NCBI GenBank assembly: GCA_964427155.1
Contig: CAYRSC010000014.1
Coordinates: forward strand, 1 to 64,000
Origin: Desulfothermus sp964427155
GTDB taxonomy: Bacteria; Desulfobacterota; Desulfovibrionia; Desulfovibrionales; Desulfothermaceae
Direction of reading: 5' to 3'
Length of the DNA stretch: 64,000 nt
A model generated the notes under the pieces. It saw only the letters and a list, made by a program, of their open reading frames with translations, ran no database searches and was not told where the DNA came from. Below are positions 15,797-24,591 of the stretch, piece after piece (position 1 is the stretch's first letter; each line of letters begins with the position of its first letter). A program made the position numbers and the translations under genes.

Positions 15797-16674
15797 TATG
15801 GCTCTCCTGGCTTCCAGATAATACATGACCAGTTTTCCCTGGAGATTATTTCATAGTCCCTGCCTTCAGCAGGATGATAGGCAGAGATGAGCATCTCCTC
15901 CTGTTCCTTTAGTATGCCAGAGAGCACCAGGATTCCGCGATGAGACAGAAGGGAGAGTAGCTTTTGTTTCATCTCCATAAGGGGTCTGAGGAGGATATTT
16001 GCCATTATGAGGTCAAAAGGGCCCTTTTTTAGGCATGAAGGTGAACCTATTATGAGGGAAAAACCATCATGAATTTCATTTAGCCGTAGGTTTGTGATAA
16101 CGTTTTCCCTCACCAGGGGGTCTATGTCCAACCCAATCCCCCTTAGTCCCAGTTTTACTGCGGCAATGGATAGGATAGAAGACCCTGTGCCAACATCTAG
16201 AAAATTTTTGAGTTTTTGAAGGGACCCTTCCTCTCTCAAGTGGATAAGGGCCTCCAGACAGAGACGGGTGGTGGGATGATGTCCTGTTCCAAATGCCATC
16301 TGCGGATGGATTACAAGTGGAATAAGGGAGTTTTTTCCTATAGGCCTGGGAGGTGCTTTAAGCCATGGAGGTAGGATCAAAAAGGTGTTGGCCACCTCTA
16401 TTGGCTGGAAAAAATTCTTCCATTCTCTCTCCCAAGATGCAGAGTGTATCTCTTTTATTTCCCCCTTTATATTATATTGGCCCATGAGGGAAGAGAGCAG
16501 AGATTGGGCATCTTCCAGACTGGAGAAATATGTTTTAAATTCTATAGATACTTCCTTCTCTATCTCTTCCCACCCACTGGAGAGTCTCTCCTCCAGTTCC
16601 AGGCGAAGTGCCTCTGCCTCTAAGGGGCTGGAGGTTATCCTCAAGAGAAAGTATCTATCCATTGCCCTGACCAT
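15796..16674 (-). CDS. prmA: Ribosomal protein L11 methyltransferase
   Basis: 292 residues. N-terminal substrate-recognition domain (about 1-110) and a class I SAM domain with HPQMAFGTGHHPTTRLCLEAL, FLDVGTGSSILSIAA and IMANILLRPLMEM, all PrmA signatures. It trimethylates Lys and N-terminal amino groups of L11. A second ATG at 16662 (MDRYFLLRI) is preceded by aggg at short distance and may be the true start. It begins four bases after argD ends. Confidence 0.9.
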   Translation of the reverse strand: MVRAMDRYFLLRITSSPLEAEALRLELEERLSSGWEEIEKEVSIEFKTYFSSLEDAQSLLSSLMGQYNIKGEIKEIHSASWEREWKNFFQPIEVANTFLILPPWLKAPPRPIGKNSLIPLVIHPQMAFGTGHHPTTRLCLEALIHLREEGSLQKLKNFLDVGTGSSILSIAAVKLGLRGIGLDIDPLVRENVITNLRLNEIHDGFSLIIGSPSCLKKGPFDLIMANILLRPLMEMKQKLLSLLSHRGILVLSGILKEQEEMLISAYHPAEGRDYEIISRENWSCIIWKPGEP

Positions 16675-16677
16675 GGT

Positions 16678-17874
16678 CTATTTTAAGGAGCTAAGTACCT
16701 TATCCAGGGCCTCCACAAACAGAGATATCTCTTCTGGGGAGATGATAAGGGGAGGGAGAAGCCTCAAGACATTTCCCTGCGCCAGGTTGCATATAAATCC
16801 CTCCTCAAGGAGGGAGGAGAATATATCCTTGGCCCACTTTTTTAGTTCCATCCCTATCATTAGCCCCTTTCCCCTTACCTCTGCTATGATGTGGGGATGT
16901 CTTTCCTGTAGCCCTGTTAGCATCTGTTTAAGCATCTCTCCCATTTTTTTAGAATGTTCTATAAGACCATCTCGTTCTATTATCTCCAGGACCTTATTTG
17001 CCACTGCACTTACCAGGGGAGAGCCACCAAAGGTTGTGGCGTGGCTCCCTGGCGCAAACCCCTGGGAGACCTCTTCTGTGGAGAGCATGGCCCCCATGGG
17101 AAGACCATTTGCCAGTGCCTTTGCACAGGTTATTATGTCAGGGCTGATATGAAACTGGCTATGGGCCCAGAAACTTCCTGTTCGTGCCATCCCTGTTTGG
17201 ACTTCGTCCACAATGAGGAGCAGGCCCATGCGATGGCAGATGTGCTGGATCTGTCTCAGAAAATCCTGGTCCATTACCTTAACGCCACCTTCTCCCTGGA
17301 TTACCTCTAACATGATGGCCGCAGTGTGGGGGGTAATGGCCTCAATAAGGGCATCTATATCCCCTGGAGGGACTGTTACAAAACCCTCCACAAGGGGAGA
17401 GAAGCCCTCCTTTACCTTGGCCTGCCCTGTGGCAGAGAGGGTGGCCAGGGTCCTTCCGTGGAAGGAGCCCTCTAGGGTGATTATCTCAAACCGCGCCTCT
17501 CCCCTTATCTCCTGCATATATCGTCTGGCCAGTTTTATAGCGGCCTCATTTGCCTCTGCCCCGGAGTTACAGAAAAAGACCTTTTGAAAATTCCCAAAAG
17601 AGAGTAAGGAGCGAGCAAGTTCAAGTTGTTCCCGTGTATAGAATAGATTGCTCACATGGAGCAATCTTTTGGACTGTTCACATATGACCTGGGAGATCTC
17701 AGGATGGGCGTGTCCCAGATTACATACTGAGATCCCTGCGAGCATATCTATGTATTCCTTGCCGTGTACATCGTATAGCCTGCACCCTTGCCCCCTTACC
17801 AGGGCCAGGGGATAACGCAGATAAGTGGGGAAGAGGAGTCTCTTCTCCATGGCCACTATCTCTTCATAGTTCAT
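16678..17874 (-). CDS. argD: Acetylornithine aminotransferase
   Basis: 398 residues, class III aminotransferase. FFCNSGAEANEAAIKLAR, LIVDEVQTGMARTGSFWA, ITCAKALANGLPMGAM with the PLP Lys, and HATTFGGSPLVSAVA are present. It converts N-acetylglutamate semialdehyde to N-acetylornithine and may also serve lysine synthesis. No other arg gene is adjacent; argJ is 9 kb away. It leads a run with prmA, the glycosylase, envC-like, ctpA and the deacetylase on the same strand. Confidence 0.92.
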   Translation of the reverse strand: MNYEEIVAMEKRLLFPTYLRYPLALVRGQGCRLYDVHGKEYIDMLAGISVCNLGHAHPEISQVICEQSKRLLHVSNLFYTREQLELARSLLSFGNFQKVFFCNSGAEANEAAIKLARRYMQEIRGEARFEIITLEGSFHGRTLATLSATGQAKVKEGFSPLVEGFVTVPPGDIDALIEAITPHTAAIMLEVIQGEGGVKVMDQDFLRQIQHICHRMGLLLIVDEVQTGMARTGSFWAHSQFHISPDIITCAKALANGLPMGAMLSTEEVSQGFAPGSHATTFGGSPLVSAVANKVLEIIERDGLIEHSKKMGEMLKQMLTGLQERHPHIIAEVRGKGLMIGMELKKWAKDIFSSLLEEGFICNLAQGNVLRLLPPLIISPEEISLFVEALDKVLSSLK

Positions 17875-17950
17875 GACTATCCCCTTGTTTTTTGAGAAGT
17901 TTTAGGATCTGCTCATATGGGGTTGTTTTATAGAAATAGATGATGGATGT

Positions 17951-17980
17951 AAAGGGATGGGGAAGAGACCCCACCCCTTT
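17951..17980 (-). terminator. Stem-loop downstream of the MetF-like gene
   Basis: 12-bp stem (17951-17962 with 17969-17980, one G-U on the minus strand) and a six-base loop. Only a short T run follows on the minus strand, so it may be a processing or attenuation hairpin between the metF-like gene and argD. Confidence 0.5.
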
Positions 17981-18022
17981 AAACTCTTAACCATGGAGGG
18001 GGAAGAACTTAAAAAAGGGACA

Positions 18023-18940
18023 CTATGGGGTGGGTCGTGGAAGGAGTCCTGCCTGTTCCACTATCTCCGGCACCCTGTGTTCCCATTCAATGGCCATGAG
18101 ATGAATGCCTGCTATTCCCTTTGTTTCTCTCAGTTCTTGGATCATCTCACACGCTATCTTTATGCCCTCTTTGGCCTGTTCCTTCTTTGGCACTCCCTGG
18201 AGCCTCTTTATTATCTCGTCAGGCACATCCATTCCTGGGACTTTGGATTGCATATACTTGGCCATTCCCACGCTCTTCATAGGGGTAATCCCCGCCAGGA
18301 TATATACCTTTTCAGTAAGTCCCATGTCATTTGCCTGTTTTATCCACTCCCTCATCCTCTTCATATTGTAGATGCACTGGGTCTGAATGAACTGGGCCCC
18401 TGCCAGGACCTTTTTTTCCAGTCTGTATATGCGCCATTCCAGGGGGTCTGCAAAGGGATTTGCTGCGGCACCAATAAACATATCCTTTGGGACACCGTCC
18501 ACCTCAGCCCCACTTAAAAATTTTCCTTCATCCCGAAGTCGTTTTACTGTGGAGATAAGCTGGATGGAGTCTATGTCAAATACCCCTTTTGCATTTGGGT
18601 GGTCTCCAAATTGTTGATGGTCTCCTGAAAGACACAGTATATTCCTTATGCCGTGGGCATAGGAACCCAGGATGTCCGCCTGCATGGCCAACCTATTTCG
18701 GTCCCTGCATACCATCTGATATACAGGCTCAAGCCCTTCCTGAAGTACAATAAGGGAAGTAGCCCAGCTGGACATCCTCACCACTGCGGTCTGATTGTCT
18801 GTAATATTGACCGCATCCACATATCCTTTTAAATAAGAGGCCTTTTTCTTTACAACCTCTACATTGGCCCCTCTGGGGGGACCCAATTCCCCGGTAAGGG
18901 CAAAGTGTCCGTTTTCCAGGATCTTTTTTAAATTGCTCAT
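18023..18940 (-). CDS. metF: Methylenetetrahydrofolate reductase (MetF family)
   Basis: 305 residues, TIM-barrel FAD enzyme family. LTGELGPPRGAN at the N-terminus holds the catalytic Glu region; VNITDNQTAVVRMS, LCLSGDH, and AGAQFIQTQCIYN are conserved. It reduces 5,10-methylene-THF to methyl-THF for methionine synthesis or, in anaerobes, for the methyl branch of the Wood-Ljungdahl pathway. No MetV-type Zn/flavin partner is next to it. Immediately upstream, in the same direction, is a tetraheme cytochrome gene, an unusual neighbour for this enzyme. Confidence 0.88.
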   Translation of the reverse strand: MSNLKKILENGHFALTGELGPPRGANVEVVKKKASYLKGYVDAVNITDNQTAVVRMSSWATSLIVLQEGLEPVYQMVCRDRNRLAMQADILGSYAHGIRNILCLSGDHQQFGDHPNAKGVFDIDSIQLISTVKRLRDEGKFLSGAEVDGVPKDMFIGAAANPFADPLEWRIYRLEKKVLAGAQFIQTQCIYNMKRMREWIKQANDMGLTEKVYILAGITPMKSVGMAKYMQSKVPGMDVPDEIIKRLQGVPKKEQAKEGIKIACEMIQELRETKGIAGIHLMAIEWEHRVPEIVEQAGLLPRPTP

Positions 18941-18994
18941 AAGACCACTCTCATCTTTTATTTATTTTTGTTTGTTGTAAAATAACATCCTCCC

Positions 18995-19378
18995 CTATCT
19001 TCGGACATGACACTGTCCACAGGCAAGTGGACCCTTTCCTTCCTTTTTATGACATGAGATGCATAGTTTATGATAGGCCTCCATAAGGGGGATCTTGTTT
19101 TCTTTAGTGGGATGAAGTTTGTGGCAGGCTGAGCAGGGTTGTCCCACACTCACAGCTCCCTCCACCAGTTTTCCATTTTCATAGTAGTGATGACACACAC
19201 TACAATCATATAACTGGGCCTTTTCATTGTGTTTGTCATGTTCAAATACTGCAGGGGGCCTCTGGGGATGTTTAAACGCAGGACAGCGAATAAACTTCAT
19301 ATTTTCCTGTCCCAGGGCCACTGTGATGTTTCCTATCAGGAATATCCCCACCACCAATATAAGGACTCTCTTTATCAT
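18995..19378 (-). CDS. Periplasmic tetraheme c-type cytochrome (cytochrome c3-like)
   Basis: 127 residues. A signal peptide (MIKRVLILVVGIFLIGNITVALGQ) is followed by four CxxCH motifs: CSVCHH, CSACHK, CISCHK and CGQCH, plus extra His residues in FEHDKHN and HPTKE that can serve as distal ligands. This fits class III cytochromes of sulfate- and metal-reducing Desulfobacterota, which shuttle electrons in the periplasm from hydrogenases or formate dehydrogenases. The ribosome binding site aaggag is well placed. It is 54 bp before the metF-like start and separated from fdhD by a terminator. Confidence 0.9.
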   Translation of the reverse strand: MIKRVLILVVGIFLIGNITVALGQENMKFIRCPAFKHPQRPPAVFEHDKHNEKAQLYDCSVCHHYYENGKLVEGAVSVGQPCSACHKLHPTKENKIPLMEAYHKLCISCHKKEGKGPLACGQCHVRR

Positions 19379-19491
19379 GTCCCTCTCCTTTGGGTAATTT
19401 GCCAGGGGTTGTTTCTCATTAGGCCTTTTCCAAGTCCCTGAAAATAAAGACAGAGTGCTTTTAACAAAAAAAGGTTAAAGAAACAACCCCA

Positions 19492-19509
19492 AAAATCCCC
19501 TTTTAGGGG
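19492..19509 (-). terminator. Rho-independent terminator after fdhD
   Basis: On the minus strand CCCCT-AGGGG (19509-19505 with 19501-19497) forms a five-bp stem with a three-base loop, followed by ATTTTT. It lies 18 bp past the fdhD stop. Confidence 0.65.
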
Positions 19510-19527
19510 TGTGGCCTTGCACAATGG

Positions 19528-20271
19528 CTATGTTTTTATTCTGTATTTTCCACTATATATGTTCATTTGGCCCTTTCTTAAAAAGCCAATGAGGGAGACG
19601 TCCTTTTCCCTTGCCATATCCACTGCCAGAGATGTGGGGGCAGATACACCCATGAGCACAGGGGCCCCCAGTCTGAGGGAGCGATAGAGTATCTCTGCAT
19701 TTATTCGGGAGGAGATTACCACCACCCCCACCTCTTTTGTCTTTCTCTTCTTAAGAAGAGAACCAGTGGCCTTGTCCAGGGCATTATGTCTGCCAATGTC
19801 TTCTGCCTGAGAGATAATGTGTAATATGGGGGATAAGATGAGACAACAATGGGTTGCCCCTGTGGTTTTAAACACTGTGCCTGAGGCAGAGAGCATTTGT
19901 TCTATTTCTCTGATCTGCTCCCTGGTTAAGGATAGATGGGCTGGTGGCGGGGATAACTTCCTTGCCCTGGATACAATGTCCTCAACAGGGGAAGGCTCCT
20001 CAGCCATTGTTATTCTTATCTTACTGTGCTTGTAGTCTATTTCCAGTGTTTCTATATCCTCTGGGGAGCTTATTGCTTCAGAGAAAAAGAGGTGCCCTAG
20101 GATGAATTCCTCTTGAAGAGATGGTGAAAGGGAGAGATGTTTCCATGGCCTCCCATTTATATATATCTCCCATCTCTCCTCTATTGCCACCTGATCCACT
20201 ATTTCTCTTTTTTGCCCTTGCCTTATCTTTACTATCTTATAATCCCTGGTTTGATTCCCTAACTGTTGCAT
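19528..20271 (-). CDS. fdhD: Formate dehydrogenase accessory sulfurtransferase FdhD
   Basis: 247 residues. The family signature GATHCCLIL carries paired Cys residues where FdhD has its catalytic Cys; EDIGRHNALDKATG and the C-terminal ISSRINAEILYRSLRLG are typical. FdhD passes sulfur from a desulfurase to the molybdenum or tungsten cofactor of formate dehydrogenase. No formate dehydrogenase gene is in the window, but its presence in the genome is implied, and many are selenoproteins, in line with the Sec gene at 3663. The start overlaps nadA by 13 bp. Confidence 0.92.
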   Translation of the reverse strand: MQQLGNQTRDYKIVKIRQGQKREIVDQVAIEERWEIYINGRPWKHLSLSPSLQEEFILGHLFFSEAISSPEDIETLEIDYKHSKIRITMAEEPSPVEDIVSRARKLSPPPAHLSLTREQIREIEQMLSASGTVFKTTGATHCCLILSPILHIISQAEDIGRHNALDKATGSLLKKRKTKEVGVVVISSRINAEILYRSLRLGAPVLMGVSAPTSLAVDMAREKDVSLIGFLRKGQMNIYSGKYRIKT

Positions 20272-21263
20272 ACCTCTAACATCCTGTTGAGGGCCAATTG
20301 TGCATCCTTTTTAATATCCTCTCCTATCTCCACCACCCATGCCTCATCAATGTTTTTTAAAAGCCTGTATAGTTTCAGAGGAGTGATCATATCCATGAAT
20401 CTGCAGGAACATTCAAAAAGAGGTAATATCTCCTTTTTCCCCTTAAACCTTTGTCTGAGACGATTTACCATGTGTATCTCTGTACCAATGTAGATGGTGC
20501 TACCCTCAGGGGCCTGAGTTACATATTTTATTATCTTGGAAGTGGAGCCTGCCGCATCTGCGAGCTCCACCACCTCAGGGGGACATTCAGGGTGGACAAT
20601 TATCCTTGCCTTAGGTGCCATTTCCCTGATGTGGAGGATATGCTCCTTTCTAAAATTTACATGAACATCACATAATCCTGGCCACACATAGAGACGTATT
20701 CCCTTTTTAGGCCCTCTTTCCAGCAGGGATATCTCCCCTCTGGAGAGCCCAATCTCCCTGGCAGTATTAAAGGCGAGATTTTTGTCGGGCAAAAATAATA
20801 CTGCCTCTCCCTGGGAAAGCGCCCACTGTAACATCTGGGTACTGTTGGCAGAGGTGCACACACTTCCCCCATATCTTCCACATATGGCCTTTATCTCTGC
20901 AGATGTGTTTACGTATGCAAGGGGTATCACCTCATGAAAGGCATTGAGAGACCTTAATACCTCTTCTACCATATATGCAGGTGCAATATCTGCCAGGGTG
21001 CACCCTGCTTTTGTATAGGGGGTATAGACCTTTTGTGTATCTTGGGCTAAAATAGCAGATGATTGGGCCATAAAGAACACTCCGCACATTATGATATGTG
21101 TTGCCCCCACCCTGCCTATTGTTTGAGCCAGCTCTAAAGAGTCTCCCACATAATCGGCATGTTCCACCACAGCGTCCTGTTGATAGTGGTGGGCGAGTAT
21201 GCAAAGGTCTTCTCCCATCTGGCGCTTTAGCCTTTTTATCTCTTCCCTGATATCATGCTGCAT
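20259..21263 (-). CDS. nadA: Quinolinate synthase A
   Basis: 334 residues. ILAHHYQQDAVVEHADYVGDS at the N-terminus, CGVFFMAQSSAIL with the first cluster Cys, HPECPPEVVELADAAGSTS with the second, and FECSCRFMDM near the end with the third Cys. The 4Fe-4S enzyme condenses iminoaspartate with dihydroxyacetone phosphate to quinolinate. nadB and nadC are not adjacent. It shares an operon with fdhD through an overlap. Confidence 0.95.
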   Translation of the reverse strand: MQHDIREEIKRLKRQMGEDLCILAHHYQQDAVVEHADYVGDSLELAQTIGRVGATHIIMCGVFFMAQSSAILAQDTQKVYTPYTKAGCTLADIAPAYMVEEVLRSLNAFHEVIPLAYVNTSAEIKAICGRYGGSVCTSANSTQMLQWALSQGEAVLFLPDKNLAFNTAREIGLSRGEISLLERGPKKGIRLYVWPGLCDVHVNFRKEHILHIREMAPKARIIVHPECPPEVVELADAAGSTSKIIKYVTQAPEGSTIYIGTEIHMVNRLRQRFKGKKEILPLFECSCRFMDMITPLKLYRLLKNIDEAWVVEIGEDIKKDAQLALNRMLEVCNS

Positions 21264-21314
21264 GATAATCTCTCCCTCTTGGATCTTTATCTGCTATTTT
21301 TTTAACAGATGGGT

Positions 21315-21344
21315 ACCATCTCCTGGATCAGGAGGCTAGATGGT
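21315..21344. promoter_or_regulatory. Imperfect inverted repeat between nadA and metX
   Basis: CTCCTG/CAGGAG (21320-21325 with 21329-21334) is extended by ACCAT/ATGGT (21315-21319 with 21340-21344) after a five-base bulge. It sits in the 208-bp divergent region of nadA and metX and could be an operator or a leader hairpin in either direction. Confidence 0.3.
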
Positions 21345-21410
21345 CTTGTGTGGCATAAAAGGTGTAAAAAATCAAGTAGAGCCAGAAAATAGGGGTGGAT
21401 GGGGACTGTA

Positions 21411-21439
21411 TTGACAAGGGTGGTTCAAGTCCATACCCT
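21411..21439 (+). promoter_or_regulatory. Predicted promoter of metX-metW
   Basis: TTGACA at 21411-21416 and TACCCT at 21434-21439, spacer 17 bp; the -10 is weak. It is about 40 bp from the chosen metX start. No SAM riboswitch motif is recognised. Confidence 0.4.
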
Positions 21440-21477
21440 TAGATGGATATCTTTATTTATTTGTACAGGATATGGGT

Positions 21478-22638
21478 ATGGATAGAACCAGGATGACGGG
21501 AGTGGGGATTGTGGAAAAGAAGTCCTTTTGTTTTGCCTATCCCCCTCATGAGTTCGTGTTTGAAAATGGCCAGAGATTGGGGCCCCTTACCCTTGCCTAT
21601 GAGACCTATGGGAGATTGGACCCTGCGGGCAGGAATGCAGTCCTTGTCTTGCATGCCCTTACAGGGGATAGCCATGCTGCGGGTTATTATAGTGAAGAGG
21701 ACCTCAAGCCTGGTTGGTGGGATATAATGGTGGGTCCTGGAAAGGCCATAGATACAGATAGGTATTTTGTTATATGTTCCAATGTGTTGGGGGGATGTAT
21801 GGGCTCCTCTGGTCCTTCCTCTATAGACCCCTCCACAGGGAGGCCCTATGGGTTGAGATTCCCTCCTGTTACCATTGGAGATATGGTAAGGGCCCAGAAA
21901 CTATTGGTTCAGCATCTAGGGATAGATAAGCTCCTAGCGGTAATTGGGGGCTCCATGGGTGGAATGCAGGTATTGGAGTGGAGCGTGCGTTATCCAGATA
22001 TGGTGGAAGGGGCCATTCCCATTGCAACCACCACCCGTCATTCTGCCATGGCCATTGCCTTTAATGAGGTGGCAAGACAGGCAATAATGAGCGATCCCAA
22101 CTGGAATAATGGAGACTACTATGGCTCTCTTCCCCCTGTACATGGACAGGCAGTGGCCAGGATGATAGGACATGTGACCTATCTCTCTGATATTGCCTTG
22201 CGCAGAAAGTTTGACAGAAAGGTGAAGACCTCCAGGCGGAGTTCCTTGGTATTTGAGACAGATTTTCAGGTATCCAGTTATTTAAAATACCAAGGAGAGA
22301 AGTTTGTAAACCGATTTGATGCAAATTCCTTTCTCTATCTCACCAGGGCCACTGATTATTTTAATCTTGCCGCATCTCACGGTCAGGGGTCCCTGGTAAA
22401 GGCATTTTCTCATACCTCTGCGAGATTCCTGGTAATCTCCTTTAGCTCTGACTGGCTATATCCCACCTATCAATCAAAGGAGATGGTTAAGGCAATGAAA
22501 AAGAATTCCCTGGAGGTAAATTTTTGTGAGATCCAGATAGATTATGGGCATGATTCCTTTCTCGTGCCAAATCCACGACTCTCTCGTCTTGTGAGTGCCT
22601 TTTTAGATAAACTCTACCGGGAAGTGAATGGAGGATAG
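21478..22638 (+). CDS. metX: Homoserine O-acetyltransferase
   Basis: 386 residues from ATG 21478, preferred over ATG 21472 because agga stands seven bases before it. Alpha/beta hydrolase fold: nucleophile Ser in IGGSMGGMQVLEW, YETYGRLD and LHALTGDSHAAG near the start, and the catalytic Asp/His in SSDWLYPT and YGHDSFLV. It acylates homoserine with acetyl-CoA (or succinyl-CoA in some relatives) for methionine synthesis. Overlaps metW by 11 bp, the standard metXW pair. Confidence 0.93.
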   Translation: MDRTRMTGVGIVEKKSFCFAYPPHEFVFENGQRLGPLTLAYETYGRLDPAGRNAVLVLHALTGDSHAAGYYSEEDLKPGWWDIMVGPGKAIDTDRYFVICSNVLGGCMGSSGPSSIDPSTGRPYGLRFPPVTIGDMVRAQKLLVQHLGIDKLLAVIGGSMGGMQVLEWSVRYPDMVEGAIPIATTTRHSAMAIAFNEVARQAIMSDPNWNNGDYYGSLPPVHGQAVARMIGHVTYLSDIALRRKFDRKVKTSRRSSLVFETDFQVSSYLKYQGEKFVNRFDANSFLYLTRATDYFNLAASHGQGSLVKAFSHTSARFLVISFSSDWLYPTYQSKEMVKAMKKNSLEVNFCEIQIDYGHDSFLVPNPRLSRLVSAFLDKLYREVNGG

Positions 22639-23239
22639 GGTGCGTTTTGACCTTCAGACCATTGCCCGCTGGATAGAAGAGGGGAGTTCTGTGTTGGACC
22701 TTGGTTGTGGAAATGGCATCCTATTAAAATTTTTGAGGGAAAAAAAAGGGGTGCGGGGTACAGGTATAGAGATAGACGAGCAAAAGGTCACAGAGGGGAT
22801 AGTCCAGGGGGTAAATGTGATCCATGGAGATATAAATGAGGAGATCCAGGATTATGCAGATGGGAGCTTTGATTATGTGATATTGAGTCAGACCCTGCAG
22901 CAGGTGTATAGGCCAGCCTGGCTCATCAATGAAATGCTCAGGGTGGGGCAGAAGGGGATAGTGAGTTTCCCCAACTTTGGCCACTACAAAAATAGGCTAT
23001 ACTTTTTGCTTCGTGGTAGAAAACCCATCTCTAGGGAGCTTCCCTATGAGTGGTTTGATACCCCAAATATACGGACCATCTCCATTGAAGACTTCAGAAG
23101 ATTTTGTAAGGTGTTTAATTTTTCCATAGAGAGGGAGACCAGTATAAGTACCTTTCATCACGAAGAGGAGGGAAAGGTGGTTAGGTGGTTTCCTAATCTT
23201 TTTGCCACCTATGGGATCTTTATGCTTTCCCACCGATAG
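22628..23239 (+). CDS. metW: Methionine biosynthesis protein MetW
   Basis: 203 residues. SAM-dependent methyltransferase fold with VLDLGCGNGILLKFL (motif I) and DYVILSQTLQQV, characteristic of MetW. Found paired with metX in proteobacteria, where it is needed for full homoserine acetyltransferase function. Coupled to metX by overlap. Confidence 0.92.
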   Translation: MEDRVRFDLQTIARWIEEGSSVLDLGCGNGILLKFLREKKGVRGTGIEIDEQKVTEGIVQGVNVIHGDINEEIQDYADGSFDYVILSQTLQQVYRPAWLINEMLRVGQKGIVSFPNFGHYKNRLYFLLRGRKPISRELPYEWFDTPNIRTISIEDFRRFCKVFNFSIERETSISTFHHEEEGKVVRWFPNLFATYGIFMLSHR

Positions 23240-23288
23240 TATATGTGGTGAGCCTGGTAGAGGCGCCCTTTTGCCTTTAAAAATAATG

Positions 23289-23317
23289 TTGACCTTGTGC
23301 AGGTAATCACATAAAAA
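23289..23317 (+). promoter_or_regulatory. Predicted promoter of the DUF6485-GAF-mreB operon
   Basis: TTGACC at 23289-23294, TAAAAA at 23312-23317, 17-bp spacer, about 60 bp before the DUF6485 start. Confidence 0.5.
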
Positions 23318-23377
23318 TTTACTGCAAGTCCCATATCTTAAAAAGCCCTACCTTTAACTCAACAAGGGAGAACACAG

Positions 23378-23587
23378 ATGGATAAAAAAGAGAAATGTCC
23401 ACGGTTTAAACTAAATTCCCAGCACTGTCCCTGTACATATCCGTCCTGCTCCAAACACGGTATTTGCTGTGAATGTATAAGATATCATAGGGAGAGAGGA
23501 GAGTTACCTGCCTGTTATTTCACCCCTGAAGAGGAACGCACCTATAATCGGAGCATAGAATTTTATTTCCAGAGAAGGTTTAAATAG
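23378..23587 (+). CDS. Small cysteine-rich protein, DUF6485-like
   Basis: 69 residues with seven or more Cys: CPRFKLNSQHCPCTY, PSCSKHGICCECIRYH and ACYF. This pattern matches the DUF6485 family of small proteins in anaerobes, probably binding zinc or an Fe-S cluster. Role unknown. It precedes a GAF protein by three bases and is likely co-transcribed with it and mreB. Confidence 0.7.
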   Translation: MDKKEKCPRFKLNSQHCPCTYPSCSKHGICCECIRYHRERGELPACYFTPEEERTYNRSIEFYFQRRFK

Positions 23588-23590
23588 CCC

Positions 23591-24568
23591 ATGGGTGGGG
23601 GGGACTTCTTCTCCAGGATCCTGGCCATTATTTCCAATGTATTTGAGGCCTATAGTGTGCTTTTGTTTTTAAAAGGCCAGGATGGAAACTATTACCTAAG
23701 GTCTTATTTTAGCCTGGGCAATAACGTGGTTGAAGATTGCTGTATTCCACCAGGTAAGGGCCTGGTGGGGTGGATAGGTAAGAACAGAAAACCCCTGGTG
23801 GTCCCTGATTTTTCCAGGGAAAGCAGGTGCCTTTGCTATTATCTGGAAAAGGGAGAAGAGAAGATCAAATCCTTTATGGGGAGTCCCATACTGGAGGAGA
23901 GGGGGGTGTTGTGTGTGGATACCAAAAAGACTTATAGTTTTACTCCCCGCCATGAGAAGATGCTCCATCAGTTTGCAGACCTCATAGGGACTTATCTCCT
24001 GGAATATGAGCAAATGGATATCCTTGTGGAACAGCAGAGGTATTACAGGGCCCTTTGTCTTATCTCTGAACTGAAAAAGACTCATCGTACCTGGGATAGT
24101 TATCTTTATAATTTTTTAAAGGTCATCTCCTCCTATACCCCCTTTTCTCATTGTCTATTTGTGGCCAGGGACAAACGGGGGACTGGATATTATGTGGAGA
24201 AGAGTAATGAGAGATTAAAGGGGCTGGAGGAACTAAAGGGGGAGCTTTTTAACATACACGATGGTCTCATTGGATGGGTTTTTAAAAACCACCGGGAGAT
24301 AGTGCTATCTGGCAGTGAAGAGGACATGCCAGCCTCTTCCCTTTTTGGAAAGCTACGCATGGGGAGATTCAGGTCCATTATATGCCTTCCAATGGTGGTA
24401 AATCGCAAGACAAGAGGTGTGTTGGTGTTACTGGATGCCAGACCTATTGAGATAACTGAGCCCATGAGGGATTTTTTATCTCTGGTTAAGAGATATTTGA
24501 CCCTTTTTTTGGAGGTATTGTACTTTAAAAACAAGCTCAAGAAGAGGAAGAAGTCCAAAAAAACGTAA
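23591..24568 (+). CDS. Tandem GAF-domain protein
   Basis: 325 residues. Two GAF-like halves: about 1-150 (PPGKGLVGWIGKNRKPLVVPDF, then a Cys-rich stretch RCLCYYLEKG) and about 165-315 (IHDGLIGWVFKNHREIVLSG, then RSIICLPMVVNRKTRGVLVL). A basic tail follows. There is no output domain, so it probably acts by protein-protein contact. Position directly before mreB suggests a sensor linked to cell shape (inference). Confidence 0.75.
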   Translation: MGGGDFFSRILAIISNVFEAYSVLLFLKGQDGNYYLRSYFSLGNNVVEDCCIPPGKGLVGWIGKNRKPLVVPDFSRESRCLCYYLEKGEEKIKSFMGSPILEERGVLCVDTKKTYSFTPRHEKMLHQFADLIGTYLLEYEQMDILVEQQRYYRALCLISELKKTHRTWDSYLYNFLKVISSYTPFSHCLFVARDKRGTGYYVEKSNERLKGLEELKGELFNIHDGLIGWVFKNHREIVLSGSEEDMPASSLFGKLRMGRFRSIICLPMVVNRKTRGVLVLLDARPIEITEPMRDFLSLVKRYLTLFLEVLYFKNKLKKRKKSKKT

Positions 24569-24591
24569 AAATATAAGGTTGAGAGAGGGAT

